Positions 52,323-60,526 of a stretch of DNA of 64,000 bases are shown one piece after another. The notes under the pieces are model-generated. The model was not told where the DNA came from and searched no databases. It saw only the letters and a list, made by a program, of their open reading frames with translations. Positions within the stretch are counted from its first letter, which is position 1. The number at the start of each line of letters is the position of its first letter. Position numbers and translations under genes: made by a program. The stretch lies in the NCBI RefSeq assembly GCF_001687625.2, contig NZ_CP016538.2, positions 2,448,501 to 2,512,500 on the forward strand, given 5' to 3'. The stretch comes from Planococcus maritimus (GTDB lineage: Bacteria > Bacillota > Bacilli > Bacillales_A > Planococcaceae).

Positions 52323-52351
52323 TTGAAGTCCATGTATATTTCTTATATAAC
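52323..52351 (+). promoter_or_regulatory. Promoter of the guanidine riboswitch operon
   Basis: TTGAAG, a 17-bp spacer, TATAAC. Transcription would begin about 20 bases before the aptamer. Confidence 0.65.
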
Positions 52352-52380
52352 TAGAAGTAATTGAATGACCAAAAAAAGTT

Positions 52381-52496
52381 TTCTAGGGTTCCGCAGCATA
52401 GCTGGCCTGGTCCGAGAGAAAACACACAGCCATCGCTGTGACACGGAGGGACAAAAGCCTGGGAGAAACTGTTTTCACAGTTCTCCCGGGCTTTTT
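52381..52496 (+). promoter_or_regulatory. Guanidine-I (ykkC/yxkD) riboswitch with terminator
   Basis: The conserved segments are present in order: TCTAGGGTTCCGC (52382), TGGCCTGGTCCGAGAGAAAA (52402), ACACGGAGGGACAAAAGCC (52441), then GGGAGA, which pairs with a downstream arm to form the terminator AAGCCTGGGAGAA/TTCTCCCGGGCTT with a T-run at 52491. Guanidinium binding would release read-through into the exporter genes ykkC and ykkD. The GC-rich repeat R7 lies between this terminator and ykkC. Confidence 0.95.
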
Positions 52497-52593
52497 ATTT
52501 TTTGAAAAGTACTGGAGTTGCAACAGCAGACGCTTCATAAAAACTGCTGCGAACAACTCGCTTGGATTCATTTTACTTATTAACCCGGATGAA

Positions 52594-52711
52594 AAAGCGG
52601 AAGGTGGCGACTCCTGCGGGAATAGCATGAGTCTTGAGACCCCACAGGGAGCGAAGCGACCGAGGAGGCTCAAGCCATGCCCGCGGAAAGCGTCCACTTG
52701 CAGCGACTCCA
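52594..52711 (+). repeat. GC-rich intergenic repeat, copy R7
   Basis: The most typical member: GAAGGTGGCGACTCCTGCGG, GAGTCTTGAGACCCCACAGG, CGAGGAGGCTCAAGCC, CCGCGGAAAGCGTCCACTTG. Elements of this type are, from memory, common in Bacillaceae genomes. It is inserted in the transcribed leader between the riboswitch and ykkC. Confidence 0.85.
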
Positions 52712-52765
52712 TCAACTGATCTACTTTTCATTTTATTACTTTATTTATTATTAGGAGGAATTCCA

Positions 52766-53107
52766 ATGAATCTTCAATGGGGAAAAGTATTAATCGCGGC
52801 GTTATTTGAAGTCGCGTGGGTCGTCGGGTTAAAGCACGCAGATTCACTCGGCGAATGGCTGATTACGGTCGTGGCGATCGCTGTCAGCTTCACTTTGCTG
52901 ATCGATGCCGGAAACAAACTGCCGGTCGGTACGGTGTATGCCGTGTTCGTTGGCCTCGGGACAGCCGGTACGGTATTGTCCGAAATCGTCTTGTTCAATG
53001 AGCCTGTCAGTACCGCAAAACTGGTGCTGGTCGGGATTTTACTGCTCGGTGTCATCGGCTTGAAACTGGTTACCGCAGATGCTGCACCTGAAAGGAGTGA
53101 CGCGTAA
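52766..53107 (+). CDS. ykkC: SMR guanidinium exporter subunit, YkkC-like
   Basis: A 113-residue four-helix SMR protein, very like YkkC of B. subtilis: [19 protein letters not shown] with the conserved membrane Glu, then [30 protein letters not shown] and [18 protein letters not shown]. It forms a heterodimer with YkkD to export guanidinium with proton exchange. The ATG at 52766 follows AGGAGG; the frame extends upstream into repeat R7 without meaning. Its stop overlaps the ykkD start by one base or so. Confidence 0.95.
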   Translation: MNLQWGKVLIAALFEVAWVVGLKHADSLGEWLITVVAIAVSFTLLIDAGNKLPVGTVYAVFVGLGTAGTVLSEIVLFNEPVSTAKLVLVGILLLGVIGLKLVTADAAPERSDA

Positions 53108-53421
53108 TGGCTTGGATTTCACTTATATTCGCAGGGATTTTTGAAATGACTGGCGTCGCCATGATCAATAAATGGCATCACGACCGTAAATGGCAGTCGC
53201 TCGCCATGCTCATCGGCGGTTTTGTCGCAAGCTTTTTGTTCTTATCCATCGCCATGGAAAGCTTGCCGATGGGGACGGCTTATGCCATCTGGACCGGCAT
53301 CGGCGCTTCTGGCGGCGCGATCATTGGCATGCTGTTTTACAACGAATCGAAAGACTGGCGGCGCATCCTGTTCATTGCGATGGTGCTCGGGTCTGCTGTC
53401 GGATTGAAGCTGGTGTCTTAA
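53107..53421 (+). CDS. ykkD: SMR guanidinium exporter subunit, YkkD-like
   Basis: A 104-residue SMR protein: LIFAGIFEMTGVAMINKWHH, SLPMGTAYAIWTGIGASGGAIIGMLFYNESKDW, LGSAVGLKLVS. The conserved Glu in GIFEMTG is the ion-coupling residue. It starts where ykkC ends (ATG overlapping the TAA), a typical coupled heterodimer pair. The pair lies behind the guanidine-I riboswitch, which fixes the substrate. Confidence 0.95.
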   Translation: MAWISLIFAGIFEMTGVAMINKWHHDRKWQSLAMLIGGFVASFLFLSIAMESLPMGTAYAIWTGIGASGGAIIGMLFYNESKDWRRILFIAMVLGSAVGLKLVS

Positions 53422-53541
53422 TAAACAATGGAAAAACGCTTCCGCTTCCCCTACTATGAGAAGTAGAGATTGTTGGCAGAAACATCCTTTTTTGCCAATA
53501 CACCCAGACTTGCATCATCTATTCAAAGGGAGTGGGATGGA

Positions 53542-54438
53542 ATGGATTTCAAGTATGTCACGGTCGCAGGAAGCGGCGTGTTGGGGAGCCAAATCGCTTT
53601 CCAATCGGCGTATCACGGATTCGAAGTCGCAGTCTACGATATCAATGAGGAAGCGTTGACTCGTGCAAAGGAGCGTTTCGAAGTGCTCAAAAAGCATTTC
53701 CGGAGAGATTTGAAAGCGACGGATGAAGACCTCGAGGCCGCTTATAATCGGCTGTCTTTCTATACCGATTTAGGGGAATCTGTAAAAAATGCCGATTTAA
53801 TGATTGAAGCGGTGCCTGAAGTGCTCGATATTAAAAAGGAATTTTACACTTCTTTAGCGAAAGTCGCACCGGAACAGACAGTTTTTGCGACGAATACTTC
53901 GACGATGCTGCCCAGTACATTTGCCGAATTTACAGGACGGCCCGAAAAATTTTTGGCGCTTCATTTTGCCAACGATATTTGGCGCAGCAATACCGCGGAA
54001 ATCATGGGACATGGCGGTACCGACGAAGCGGTCTTCAATGACGTTGTTGAATTCGCTCAAGCAATCGGCATGGTCGCGCTTCCGCTCCACAAAGAACAGC
54101 CGGGCTATATTTTGAATACCTTGCTCGTGCCGTTTTTGAATTCTGCCCAGTATTTAGTTGTCAACGGCATCTCGGACCCACATACGGTCGACAAGACTTG
54201 GATGATCGCAACCGGCGCGCCGAAAGGGCCTTTCGCGATACTCGACGTCATCGGCATCAATACGCCGTATCATTTGTCTGTTGCGAAAGCTAACGCTGGT
54301 GATGCGGAAGCTGCAAAAGTCGCCGAGTATTTGAAAACGGAATTTCTCGACAAAGGCCGTATGGGAATACAGAACGGCAAAGGCTTCTATGATTACCCGA
54401 ACCCGCGTTATTTGGATAAGGATTTCTTGAAGGAATAA
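53542..54438 (+). CDS. 3-hydroxyacyl-CoA dehydrogenase
   Basis: A 298-residue single-domain type HAD: VTVAGSGVLGSQIAFQSAYHGFEVAVYDINEEAL, a Rossmann NAD site, then LMIEAVPEVLDIKKEFY, FATNTSTMLPS (Ser/Asn of the active site), FLALHFANDIWRSNTAEIM with the catalytic His, and GYILNTLLVPFLNSAQYL in the C-terminal helical domain. It oxidises 3-hydroxyacyl- or 3-hydroxybutyryl-CoA. The ATG at 53542 lies behind GGGAGTGGGATGGA. It is a single gene ended by a terminator. Confidence 0.9.
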   Translation: MDFKYVTVAGSGVLGSQIAFQSAYHGFEVAVYDINEEALTRAKERFEVLKKHFRRDLKATDEDLEAAYNRLSFYTDLGESVKNADLMIEAVPEVLDIKKEFYTSLAKVAPEQTVFATNTSTMLPSTFAEFTGRPEKFLALHFANDIWRSNTAEIMGHGGTDEAVFNDVVEFAQAIGMVALPLHKEQPGYILNTLLVPFLNSAQYLVVNGISDPHTVDKTWMIATGAPKGPFAILDVIGINTPYHLSVAKANAGDAEAAKVAEYLKTEFLDKGRMGIQNGKGFYDYPNPRYLDKDFLKE

Positions 54439-54443
54439 ATTAG

Positions 54444-54493
54444 AAAACCCGCATGGCCATGTGTAAGTGAGCACTTGGCTTTGCGGGTTTTTC
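54444..54493 (+). terminator. Bidirectional terminator
   Basis: AAAACCCGCA pairs with TGCGGGTTTT over a loop with further pairing; it serves the dehydrogenase gene and the convergent acetyltransferase gene. Confidence 0.88.
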
Positions 54494-54526
54494 CCTTTTA
54501 TTCTGTGATCCAATTGATTCTGCTTT

Positions 54527-54943
54527 TTAAAGATCTTTGTACATATAATAATGGGTAAATCCCTTCGGAAAATCGTCTAATTTCCCCATCACTTTAAATC
54601 CTAATTTCAGATAGAAATCCGGCGCTTGAAAACTGAAGGTTTCCAGCCTCATCAGGCGACATCCTTGTTCTCGCGCGTATGACTCTGCCGTTGCCAATAA
54701 TTCTTGGCCTTTTCCCATCCCTCGTAAAGAATCGTCTACCCATAGAAGGTCTACGAAAAAACATTCCCAATCCGTATGTCCTACCAGACCGCCGACTATG
54801 TTCTCTTCTTCATTCTTTAACACAAAACTCATTTTTTCTTCTTCGGTATAAGCGACTTTTTCTTTGTTATGCCTTACTAAATGATAGCGGATAAATCCCG
54901 CTTCTTCTTCGTTGTATCCTGCATGCAGGCGAATATTCGACAT
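54527..54943 (-). CDS. GNAT-family N-acetyltransferase
   Basis: A 138-residue GNAT protein: MSFVLKNEEENIVGGLVGHTDWECFFVDLLWVDDSLRGMGKGQELLATAESYAREQGCRLMRLETFSFQAPDFYLKLGFKVMG. The acetyl-CoA loop RGMGKG and the final FYLKLGF are clear. The substrate is unknown; the form resembles enzymes that act on small molecules or antibiotics. The ATG at 54943 has GGAGTG 8 bases upstream. Confidence 0.92.
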   Translation of the reverse strand: MSNIRLHAGYNEEEAGFIRYHLVRHNKEKVAYTEEEKMSFVLKNEEENIVGGLVGHTDWECFFVDLLWVDDSLRGMGKGQELLATAESYAREQGCRLMRLETFSFQAPDFYLKLGFKVMGKLDDFPKGFTHYYMYKDL

Positions 54944-55003
54944 CCAGTTCACTCCTTCTGAAAGACAACAGTAGTCTCCTGAGATTTTTTCAGCGTGAGT
55001 GCT

Positions 55004-55510
55004 TTAGCTCAGCAGTAAATCCGTTAAACATGTCGGGTACCCCGTAAATGTAGAAAACTGAACCTCACCTGTTTTCCCTGCTGCTTCAATTTCCACCGTA
55101 TACGTTCGGTCCCGAGGCAGCCACAGATCGATAAATCCATTTTGTGGCGTTGTCATTACTTCATCCACGTGAACTTCTCCGGTTTCATCGGTAATAACGA
55201 CATTCATTTCTTTTTCGGCCAGTTCTCCTTGGCAACCCGTCAAGCTATGGATTTCACAAGGATGCGTGAATGTTTCGTAAGGGGCAATCGAGATAAAAAA
55301 CTCGTCCTCCGGTAATGGATAGACCGATTTTTCTCCTTCATCTTCTACTGTCAGGTTCTGATCATCAATGGACGCAGCACTGACCTTATCACTTCCGCTC
55401 AGGTCAGCTACCAACTCTTTTACTTCAGTCTGGCTCATCGCAGATTCATCTGCACACCCTACCAATAGGCCGGCGAATATGAACATGACAAAAACCAATG
55501 GCATTTTCAT
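55004..55510 (-). CDS. cueP: CueP-like metal-binding lipoprotein
   Basis: A 168-residue lipoprotein: MKMPLVFVMFIFAGLLVGCADES, lipobox LVGC. The mature domain has YPLPEDEFFISIAPYETFTHPCEIHSLTGCQGEL and ends FTGYPTCLTDLLLS; the three cysteines and the PTCLT end are typical of CueP, a copper-binding protein of the envelope in Salmonella. It is probably a copper chaperone or store on the cell surface. The start has a GAGAGG box. No copper pump gene lies next to it. Confidence 0.85.
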   Translation of the reverse strand: MKMPLVFVMFIFAGLLVGCADESAMSQTEVKELVADLSGSDKVSAASIDDQNLTVEDEGEKSVYPLPEDEFFISIAPYETFTHPCEIHSLTGCQGELAEKEMNVVITDETGEVHVDEVMTTPQNGFIDLWLPRDRTYTVEIEAAGKTGEVQFSTFTGYPTCLTDLLLS

Positions 55511-55688
55511 CTAACCTCTCCTCTCCTCCTTACTATATCAAATTCCATTTATGTTTTATTGGCTGAATTCGTACGACTTAATGAACCCGGGCCTTCCTGT
55601 TCACAGATGCCCGATGGGTGCACACTCAGCTATTGCGCCTCTTTTCGAATATCTGAAAGCGTAATGTGAACCCTTTCTTCAAAACAAA

Positions 55689-55730
55689 GCACCTCACAAA
55701 CCAGCGTTTAAACGCTAATTTACGAAGTGC
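55689..55730 (-). terminator. Hairpin behind the sucrose genes, with a palindromic core
   Basis: The core AGCGTTTAAACGCT (55703-55716) is a perfect palindrome, and outer GCAC/GTGC and AAA/TTT arms pair. On the minus strand it is followed by TTTGTTTTG. It lies after the fructokinase stop and may be a terminator. The core also resembles LacI-family operators, so a regulator could bind here. Confidence 0.55.
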
Positions 55731-55785
55731 AGTCATTTTTTTCTCGGACAATGAACTAATGTGCGCGTAAGTCCACCAATTACGA

Positions 55786-56766
55786 TTAACTCGCTGTGGT
55801 GGATTTCATCAACTCCAGCACTTGGTTTTTTGTGGGGAGAGCCGAAATGGCCCCTTTCCCGGTAGTAGCCAGCGCACCCCCCGCATTCGCAAACGCCAGC
55901 AATTCTTCGTGATGCTCACTAAGTAGGGCCTCTAAATTGTCTGGTTTCGCTCCCCAATTTAGCAATTGGTACAAAAAAGCACCGGTAAAGGCATCTCCTG
56001 CCCCGGTCGTGTCTTCGACTGCTACCAAATATCCCGCAGCTGAATACTTATGATTCTCCACGTACAGATCCGCACCTTTTGCGCCTTTCGTCAACACGAC
56101 TGCCAAGACATTCCCTGCAAACAAAGAGGCTATAGCTGTTGACTCATCTGCAATGCCGGTGATGAACTCCAGTTCGTCATCGGAAACTTTGATGACATGC
56201 GCCGTTGAAATGAACTCTTGAATAGTCTCCCGGCATTGCTTCGGACTATCCCAGAGCGGCAAGCGTACATTGGGGTCAAAACTGATAATCGCGCCATTCT
56301 TATTAGCGGCTCCGATGGCTTTGATATGGGCTTTTTTCATCGGGCTGTCGATTAAGTCCACCGAACCAAAATGCAAAACGTCCCCTTGACCGAACCAGTC
56401 TTCGTTCACTTCTGAAGCTTTCAGAAGCAAATCCGCAGAAGGGTTCCGGTAAAAGGAAAAATCCCGTTCGCCGTCTTCGCGGAGCGACACAAAGGCAAGC
56501 CCAGTGTTCGCTTCTTTTGTCCGTGGAATCTTATCGATTTTCACTCCCGCCTCGGCAAGCCGCTCCAATAGAAAATCGCCAAAGGCATCCTGTCCTACTT
56601 TGGTGATCAGGGAAGCTGTTCCGCCTAACTTCGCAACCGCCGCTGCTACATTGGCAGGCGCTCCGCCCGGCACTCGCGTAAAAGATGCTACATCCTTTAA
56701 AGCGATGCCTTTTTGGTCGGGAATAAAATCGATCAATACTTCACCAATCGAGAACAACTCTCCCAT
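55786..56766 (-). CDS. Fructokinase (PfkB family)
   Basis: A 326-residue sugar kinase: IGEVLIDFIPDQ, RVPGGAPANVAAAVAKLGG (substrate loop), TGLAFVSLREDGERDFSFYRNPSAD, and DTTGAGDAFTGAFLYQLL with the catalytic Asp and anion hole. It phosphorylates fructose released from sucrose 6-phosphate by the hydrolase encoded just upstream. The two genes are 32 bp apart and form a sucrose operon; no PTS transporter or regulator is in the window. Since the hydrolase is frameshifted, the role of this kinase may be reduced. Confidence 0.9.
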   Translation of the reverse strand: MGELFSIGEVLIDFIPDQKGIALKDVASFTRVPGGAPANVAAAVAKLGGTASLITKVGQDAFGDFLLERLAEAGVKIDKIPRTKEANTGLAFVSLREDGERDFSFYRNPSADLLLKASEVNEDWFGQGDVLHFGSVDLIDSPMKKAHIKAIGAANKNGAIISFDPNVRLPLWDSPKQCRETIQEFISTAHVIKVSDDELEFITGIADESTAIASLFAGNVLAVVLTKGAKGADLYVENHKYSAAGYLVAVEDTTGAGDAFTGAFLYQLLNWGAKPDNLEALLSEHHEELLAFANAGGALATTGKGAISALPTKNQVLELMKSTTAS

Positions 56767-56797
56767 TGAGCACCTCTCCTTCTCTGAACTATAATCG

Positions 56798-58266
56798 TCA
56801 ATAATCCCATTTCACGGCTTTAAACGCAGTGCTGCCGCCTTTTGCAAAAAAGCGGATGTCCTGGCTTCTAATATCCGGAAAAATCCGGGCCGTAAACACT
56901 TCTTCTCCGTCGTTCACAAAAATCTCCACAGACGAGGAATCGACAAACAAATGGAATTTGTACACATCCGCATCCATCCGGCATTTTCGTTCGGTTCCGT
57001 GCTTGCTGCCAATTACTTTACCCGAGGATGTGCGGTCGAGTATCACTTTCCCTTGGGCTGCATCGTATTTGATCACGGTTTGTTCTTCCTCACTAACGCG
57101 GAATTCGATGCCATATTCCAAGGCGTCCCCTGGTTCGAACTCACAAATCAGCTCATATGTGACACCTGAAAATCCCTCGTATGATTTCTTTTCGTCGACC
57201 AGTTCCTCTTGTGCTTCGACTTTGTCTTTACGCAGCGACTGCAGTTCTGGAATCGGCTGTTGGATGATCTTCCCGTCCCGAAGCGACAATTCCCTCGGGA
57301 TCGTCAGGCAGTTCGCCCAGCCATTGATATCGCTCGGATACTCTATTTCAGGCAGCCCCATCCACGCCACCATGAGCCGCCTGCCTGTTGGATCGTTCAT
57401 CGTATGCGGTGCATAAAAATCAAAGCCGCGGTCGAGTTCCACAAAATCTCCGTGAGTCAATTGCCGGTTTTCTAAATCGATCTTGTCCCCCAGTACATAG
57501 CCGGCTTGATAAATATTTTGATAAAAGTCCCCTCTGCCTCGAGCCCTTGCGGAGAAAATACCAGAATGCCTTTGCCGTCCATTTCGAAATAATCCGGGCA
57601 TTCCCACATAAACCCAAAATTATCCAAATTGGTAGCTAGTTCCCCTTCAAACTTCCATTCCAATAAATCAGTCGAACTCAATAAACACACAGTTCCCGTT
57701 TGATCGGTTCGCTGCGCGCCAATGACCGCATAATACTGGTCGTCCACTTTCCATAATTTCGGATCGCGGAAATGCTCGGTGTAGCCATCTGGCACTTTAT
57801 CGAGAACCGATTTTTTCGATTTGATGATATTTCCCTCATCATCCATCAAAGCGATGCATAGATAAGGGCGTCTCACGAGATTCTCATCCCGTGTATTGCC
57901 GGTATAAAGCAAATACAATTTCCCTTCATGTTCCACTGCACTGCCTGAATACGCCCCGTGGCTATCAAAATACTCGTCCGGCTTAATAGCGATCCCGACA
58001 TTCTCCCAGTTCACCAGATCTGTCGATTTCGTATGATACCAATACTTCAAGCCATGAAAAGGCCCGAGCGGATGCCACTGGTAATACAAATGATATTCGC
58101 CGTTATAAAAACAAAAGCCGTTCGGGTCATTGAGCAGACCGGACACCGGTTGGATATGATAGGTTTGCCGCCAGGAACAACTATTGACCCGTGAAATCAA
58201 GTTATCTATATCTTCTTGATTGATCTGCTCGAGCCGAATGTAACTTTTCCCCCTTGGTAATTCCAT
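56798..58266 (-). pseudogene. sacA: Sucrose-6-phosphate hydrolase (GH32), frameshifted
   Basis: Two overlapping frames cover one GH32 enzyme of about 489 residues. The N-terminal part has SGLLNDPNGFCFY (nucleophile Asp), HFRDPKLW and MWECPDYF; the C-terminal part has DFYQNIYQAGYVLGDK, NDPTGRRLMVAWMG and the beta-sandwich with SSVEIFVNDGEEVFTARIFP. The frame breaks in a C4 run at 57529-57532 (G4 on the coding strand); one more G restores QGLEAEGDFYQN. This can be a real 1-bp deletion or a sequence error. The likely start is the ATG at 58266 behind AAAGGAG. Confidence 0.88.
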
Positions 58267-58401
58267 TGTCATCATTCTCCTTTTGTGAAAGCAGAATTTT
58301 TGTTGCGCCATTCTTTAAAGTTTTGTAAGCCTCACTCCCCTGATCCCCATGTAGATGCAATGACACCAGCACGATGCTACAGAAGGCCGTTTGTTTATTA
58401 A

Positions 58402-58430
58402 ATTATATGATTTTCAGGATGTGTAATCAA
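58402..58430 (-). promoter_or_regulatory. Promoter of the sucrose operon
   Basis: On the minus strand TTGATT, a 17-bp spacer, TATAAT, about 130 bases before the sacA ATG. The long leader leaves room for an operator. Confidence 0.7.
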
Positions 58431-58752
58431 TGCTCCATCACTTATTAGTCAGAGTTTTCTGTAAATTTATGATGGAAATGTGTCTGTTTTTCTTATTCCT
58501 TCCGTCGTATTCAAAGCTCATTCTAATGTTTAAGCGCTAGATCCGTAGACCGCGCAATCTATAAGCGTAAATGGATGATTTCATTGACGAAATCAGTGTT
58601 TCTAATTTCCTTAATAAATAAGATCGAAACTAATTGCTATCTTTTTCAGCACATCCATGTTACCTTTAGGAAGAGTTATTTTTGTTCGGTTTCAGATTGA
58701 GAAAATATTTTGTTTTTCGTCTAAGGTATTTGAGCAAGGATAGTAACACATT
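58431..58752. other. Divergent intergenic region before the cold shock gene
   Basis: About 320 bases with no gene. A palindromic TTAAGCGCTAGA segment lies near 58520. The leader of the cold shock mRNA probably begins here, but no clear cold-box sequence could be fixed. Confidence 0.4.
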
Positions 58753-58768
58753 GTGTGGAGATCCACAC
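58753..58768 (+). promoter_or_regulatory. Hairpin just upstream of the cold shock gene ribosome binding site
   Basis: GTGTGG and CCACAC are exact inverted repeats around AGAT, ending two bases before AGGAGG. It may affect access of ribosomes. Confidence 0.5.
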
Positions 58769-58783
58769 TAGGAGGCAACAATT

Positions 58784-58984
58784 ATGGAACAAGGTACAGT
58801 GAAATGGTTTAATGCAGAAAAAGGTTTTGGTTTTATCGAGCGTGAAGCAGGAGATGACGTATTCGTACATTTCTCAGCTATCCAAAGCGACGGTTTCAAA
58901 TCTTTAGACGAAGGTCAAACTGTAACATTTGATATCGAAGAAGGACAACGTGGCCTACAAGCTACAAACGTCACTAAAGCTTAA
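58784..58984 (+). CDS. Cold shock protein, CspA family
   Basis: A 66-residue single OB-fold protein: [21 protein letters not shown] (RNP1 KGFGFI), [11 protein letters not shown] (RNP2), [18 protein letters not shown]. It binds single-stranded RNA and DNA and prevents RNA structure at low temperature. Codon use and the AGGAGG box fit a highly expressed gene. It is a single transcript with a strong terminator and probably a long 5' leader. Confidence 0.96.
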   Translation: MEQGTVKWFNAEKGFGFIEREAGDDVFVHFSAIQSDGFKSLDEGQTVTFDIEEGQRGLQATNVTKA

Positions 58985-58993
58985 TAATAGCTT

Positions 58994-59029
58994 GAAAAAA
59001 GACCCTATACTATATAGGGTCTTTTTTTG
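58994..59029 (+). terminator. Terminator of the cold shock gene
   Basis: AAAAGACCCTATA pairs with TATAGGGTCTTTT around CTA, followed by a T-run. Confidence 0.93.
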
Positions 59030-59141
59030 TATTCAAATTTGATTGGATCTGCCGTTGACCATTGCTGCTTCTTGTAAAATGAAATTTTTTTATAGATAGC
59101 AATAACAATATGAAGCTAACTCCATTCACATTGGGTTCCAT

Positions 59142-59354
59142 TCACTTGGATTCTTCTAAGCTCCTAAAAAGCAAACTGGAGAAAATAAACGAAAGAATTA
59201 CAATAGCAGGAAGAATCACAATCCCAGATATCAATTGAGTTTGAGTGTTCAAAGGGATATACGCATTTTCTAACCAAGCAACCATATTCAATAACAAAAA
59301 GAAAATACAAAAAGTTATTACATAAAAAATCACTTTCTTAGAGATATTTTTCAA
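59142..59354 (-). CDS. Small membrane protein, unknown
   Basis: A 70-residue protein with two hydrophobic segments (VIFYVITFCIFFLLLNMVAWL, LISGIVILPAIVILSFIFSSLLF). The start is a TTG at 59354, behind GGGAGG, overlapping the stop of a short upstream frame. It is the last of a leftward row of very small membrane protein genes (59142-60498). Function unknown. Confidence 0.65.
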   Translation of the reverse strand: MKNISKKVIFYVITFCIFFLLLNMVAWLENAYIPLNTQTQLISGIVILPAIVILSFIFSSLLFRSLEESK

Positions 59355-59506
59355 TGTGTGCCTCCCTTTTTAATTTGCTGGATGAAAGTTAACTGTGATG
59401 TGTGATTTACACTTATCTCAATTGCCGACCAGTTATGTTCACGTTCCTTCGCTTTAACTGAATGTAGTCTAATTTGCAATCCGTTCCAGTCAAAACTGAT
59501 CATCAT
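59351..59506 (-). CDS. Short hypothetical frame coupled to 59142
   Basis: A possible 51-residue product with sequence that looks protein-like (FDWNGLQIRLHSVKAKEREHNWSAIEISVNH). Its TGA stop overlaps the TTG start of the next gene, a hint of coupling. A ribosome binding site is not visible, and the frame continues upstream antisense to nothing but in another frame of the next gene, so it may not be real. Confidence 0.3.
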   Translation of the reverse strand: MMISFDWNGLQIRLHSVKAKEREHNWSAIEISVNHTSQLTFIQQIKKGGTH

Positions 59507-59523
59507 CAGTTTTTCGACACATT

Positions 59524-59703
59524 TCAAACTTGTTTGGCATCCCTCTTCTTCTCCGCAATCAAACCAATTCCAATTCCTATTGCTACGAATATGAGCGCAG
59601 TAGATAACCGAATCAAAAAGCTGTCTGTTAAAAATAAATGATGGACAATTCTTTCTAATACTGCGGCAAAAACCACGACCCATACTACAGTCCACTTTTT
59701 CAT
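59524..59703 (-). CDS. 59-residue membrane protein
   Basis: An ATG at 59703, behind AAGGGGA, opens a 59-codon frame: MKKWTVVWVVVFAAVLERIV, then a second hydrophobic segment (STALIFVAIGIGIGLIA) and the basic end EKKRDAKQV. The positive-inside ends and the box support a real gene. A longer frame over the same bases in another phase is a shadow. Function unknown. Confidence 0.65.
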   Translation of the reverse strand: MKKWTVVWVVVFAAVLERIVHHLFLTDSFLIRLSTALIFVAIGIGIGLIAEKKRDAKQV

Positions 59704-59761
59704 TAGTTATTCCCCTTCTCTTTGACCTCTTATATTCATGTCTATATCAAAACTATCAAGC

Positions 59762-59935
59762 TTATTTTTTGAAGTAAGATCGAGCATTTATATAAAACAC
59801 GCTGCCAAGTAAAAAGAGCAACACATTCATCCAAGAAGCGATGCCTGAATACTCATCGTCAAACACAAAGACGCTTAGAAAATTGACTGCCATGAACAGA
59901 ATTAGAACTATGTACATTCCTTTTACAAATTTCAT
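59762..59935 (-). CDS. 57-residue membrane protein
   Basis: An ATG at 59935 behind GGAAG opens a 57-codon frame: MKFVKGMYIVLILFMAVNFLSVFVF, an acidic loop DDEYSG, and a second segment MNVLLFLLGSVFYINA ending RSYFKK. It is of the same size and layout as its neighbours. Function unknown. Confidence 0.65.
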   Translation of the reverse strand: MKFVKGMYIVLILFMAVNFLSVFVFDDEYSGIASWMNVLLFLLGSVFYINARSYFKK

Positions 59936-60002
59936 ATGGCTTCTTCCTTTCCTATCAGTGAACCTCTACTTTCGTTTATCTAGCTATAAGATAGCTAGAA
60001 CC

Positions 60003-60239
60003 TCAAGCATTAAGGATGAATCCCTGTGCTGAAACGAAGAAGATAAACAGAGAAATCAGGACAAACATATATCCCCAAAATTCTTTTCGATCGCTTTGAA
60101 TTTTTACGAATCCCGCGACCAACATAAACATTCCAAGCGTCAGCATAACGTATGGCATTAGCGTAAAGTTTTGCGTCCATAACACGTAAGCACTAAACCC
60201 AAGTGCGGCTAGTTGCAGGATGATTCTAAGTATTTTCAT
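60003..60239 (-). CDS. Small membrane protein, DUF3953-like layout
   Basis: A 78-residue protein with three hydrophobic segments (IILQLAALGFSAYVLW, PYVMLTLGMFMLVAGFV, GYMFVLISLFIFFVSAQGF) and a charged loop KIQSDRKEFW. An AGGAG box lies before the ATG. The layout resembles DUF3953 proteins, but I am not certain. Part of the row of small membrane protein genes. Confidence 0.68.
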   Translation of the reverse strand: MKILRIILQLAALGFSAYVLWTQNFTLMPYVMLTLGMFMLVAGFVKIQSDRKEFWGYMFVLISLFIFFVSAQGFILNA

Positions 60240-60309
60240 GATGGTGTTGCTCCTTTAGTAGATAATAGTTTTTTACGTCGTCATTAATTGGAGAAGATAC
60301 TCTACTGAA

Positions 60310-60498
60310 CTAAGAGTCAGACGATTTCGATTCCCTCAAGTCCGAAATGCCGATAATTGGAGAAATAATCAGTGCAGCTAATAATATCCAAGTAAGTATC
60401 CAGTTATCGCCCCATGAAGTAAGTAGATAAATTAAACTGTAAGCTGCAATAAGGAGCGACCCATACTTTTCTATAAACTTGATGTAAGCCTTGAACAA
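60310..60498 (-). CDS. Small membrane protein, unknown
   Basis: A 62-residue protein starting with TTG behind GGAAGTG: FKAYIKFIEKYGSLLIAAYSLIYLLTSWGDNWILTWILLAALIISPIIGI, two hydrophobic segments with a short loop, then DLRESKSSDS. It is the first gene of the row of small membrane protein genes, 28 bp behind the large lipoprotein gene, so all may be co-transcribed. Confidence 0.65.
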   Translation of the reverse strand: MFKAYIKFIEKYGSLLIAAYSLIYLLTSWGDNWILTWILLAALIISPIIGISDLRESKSSDS

Positions 60499-60526
60499 AT
60501 AAATTCACTTCCCATCACACTAGTAA

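Noticed and set aside
59507-59695. N-terminal part of a 114-codon minus-strand frame
   Set aside because: Same bases as the 59-residue membrane protein in another frame; no start signal and improbable composition.
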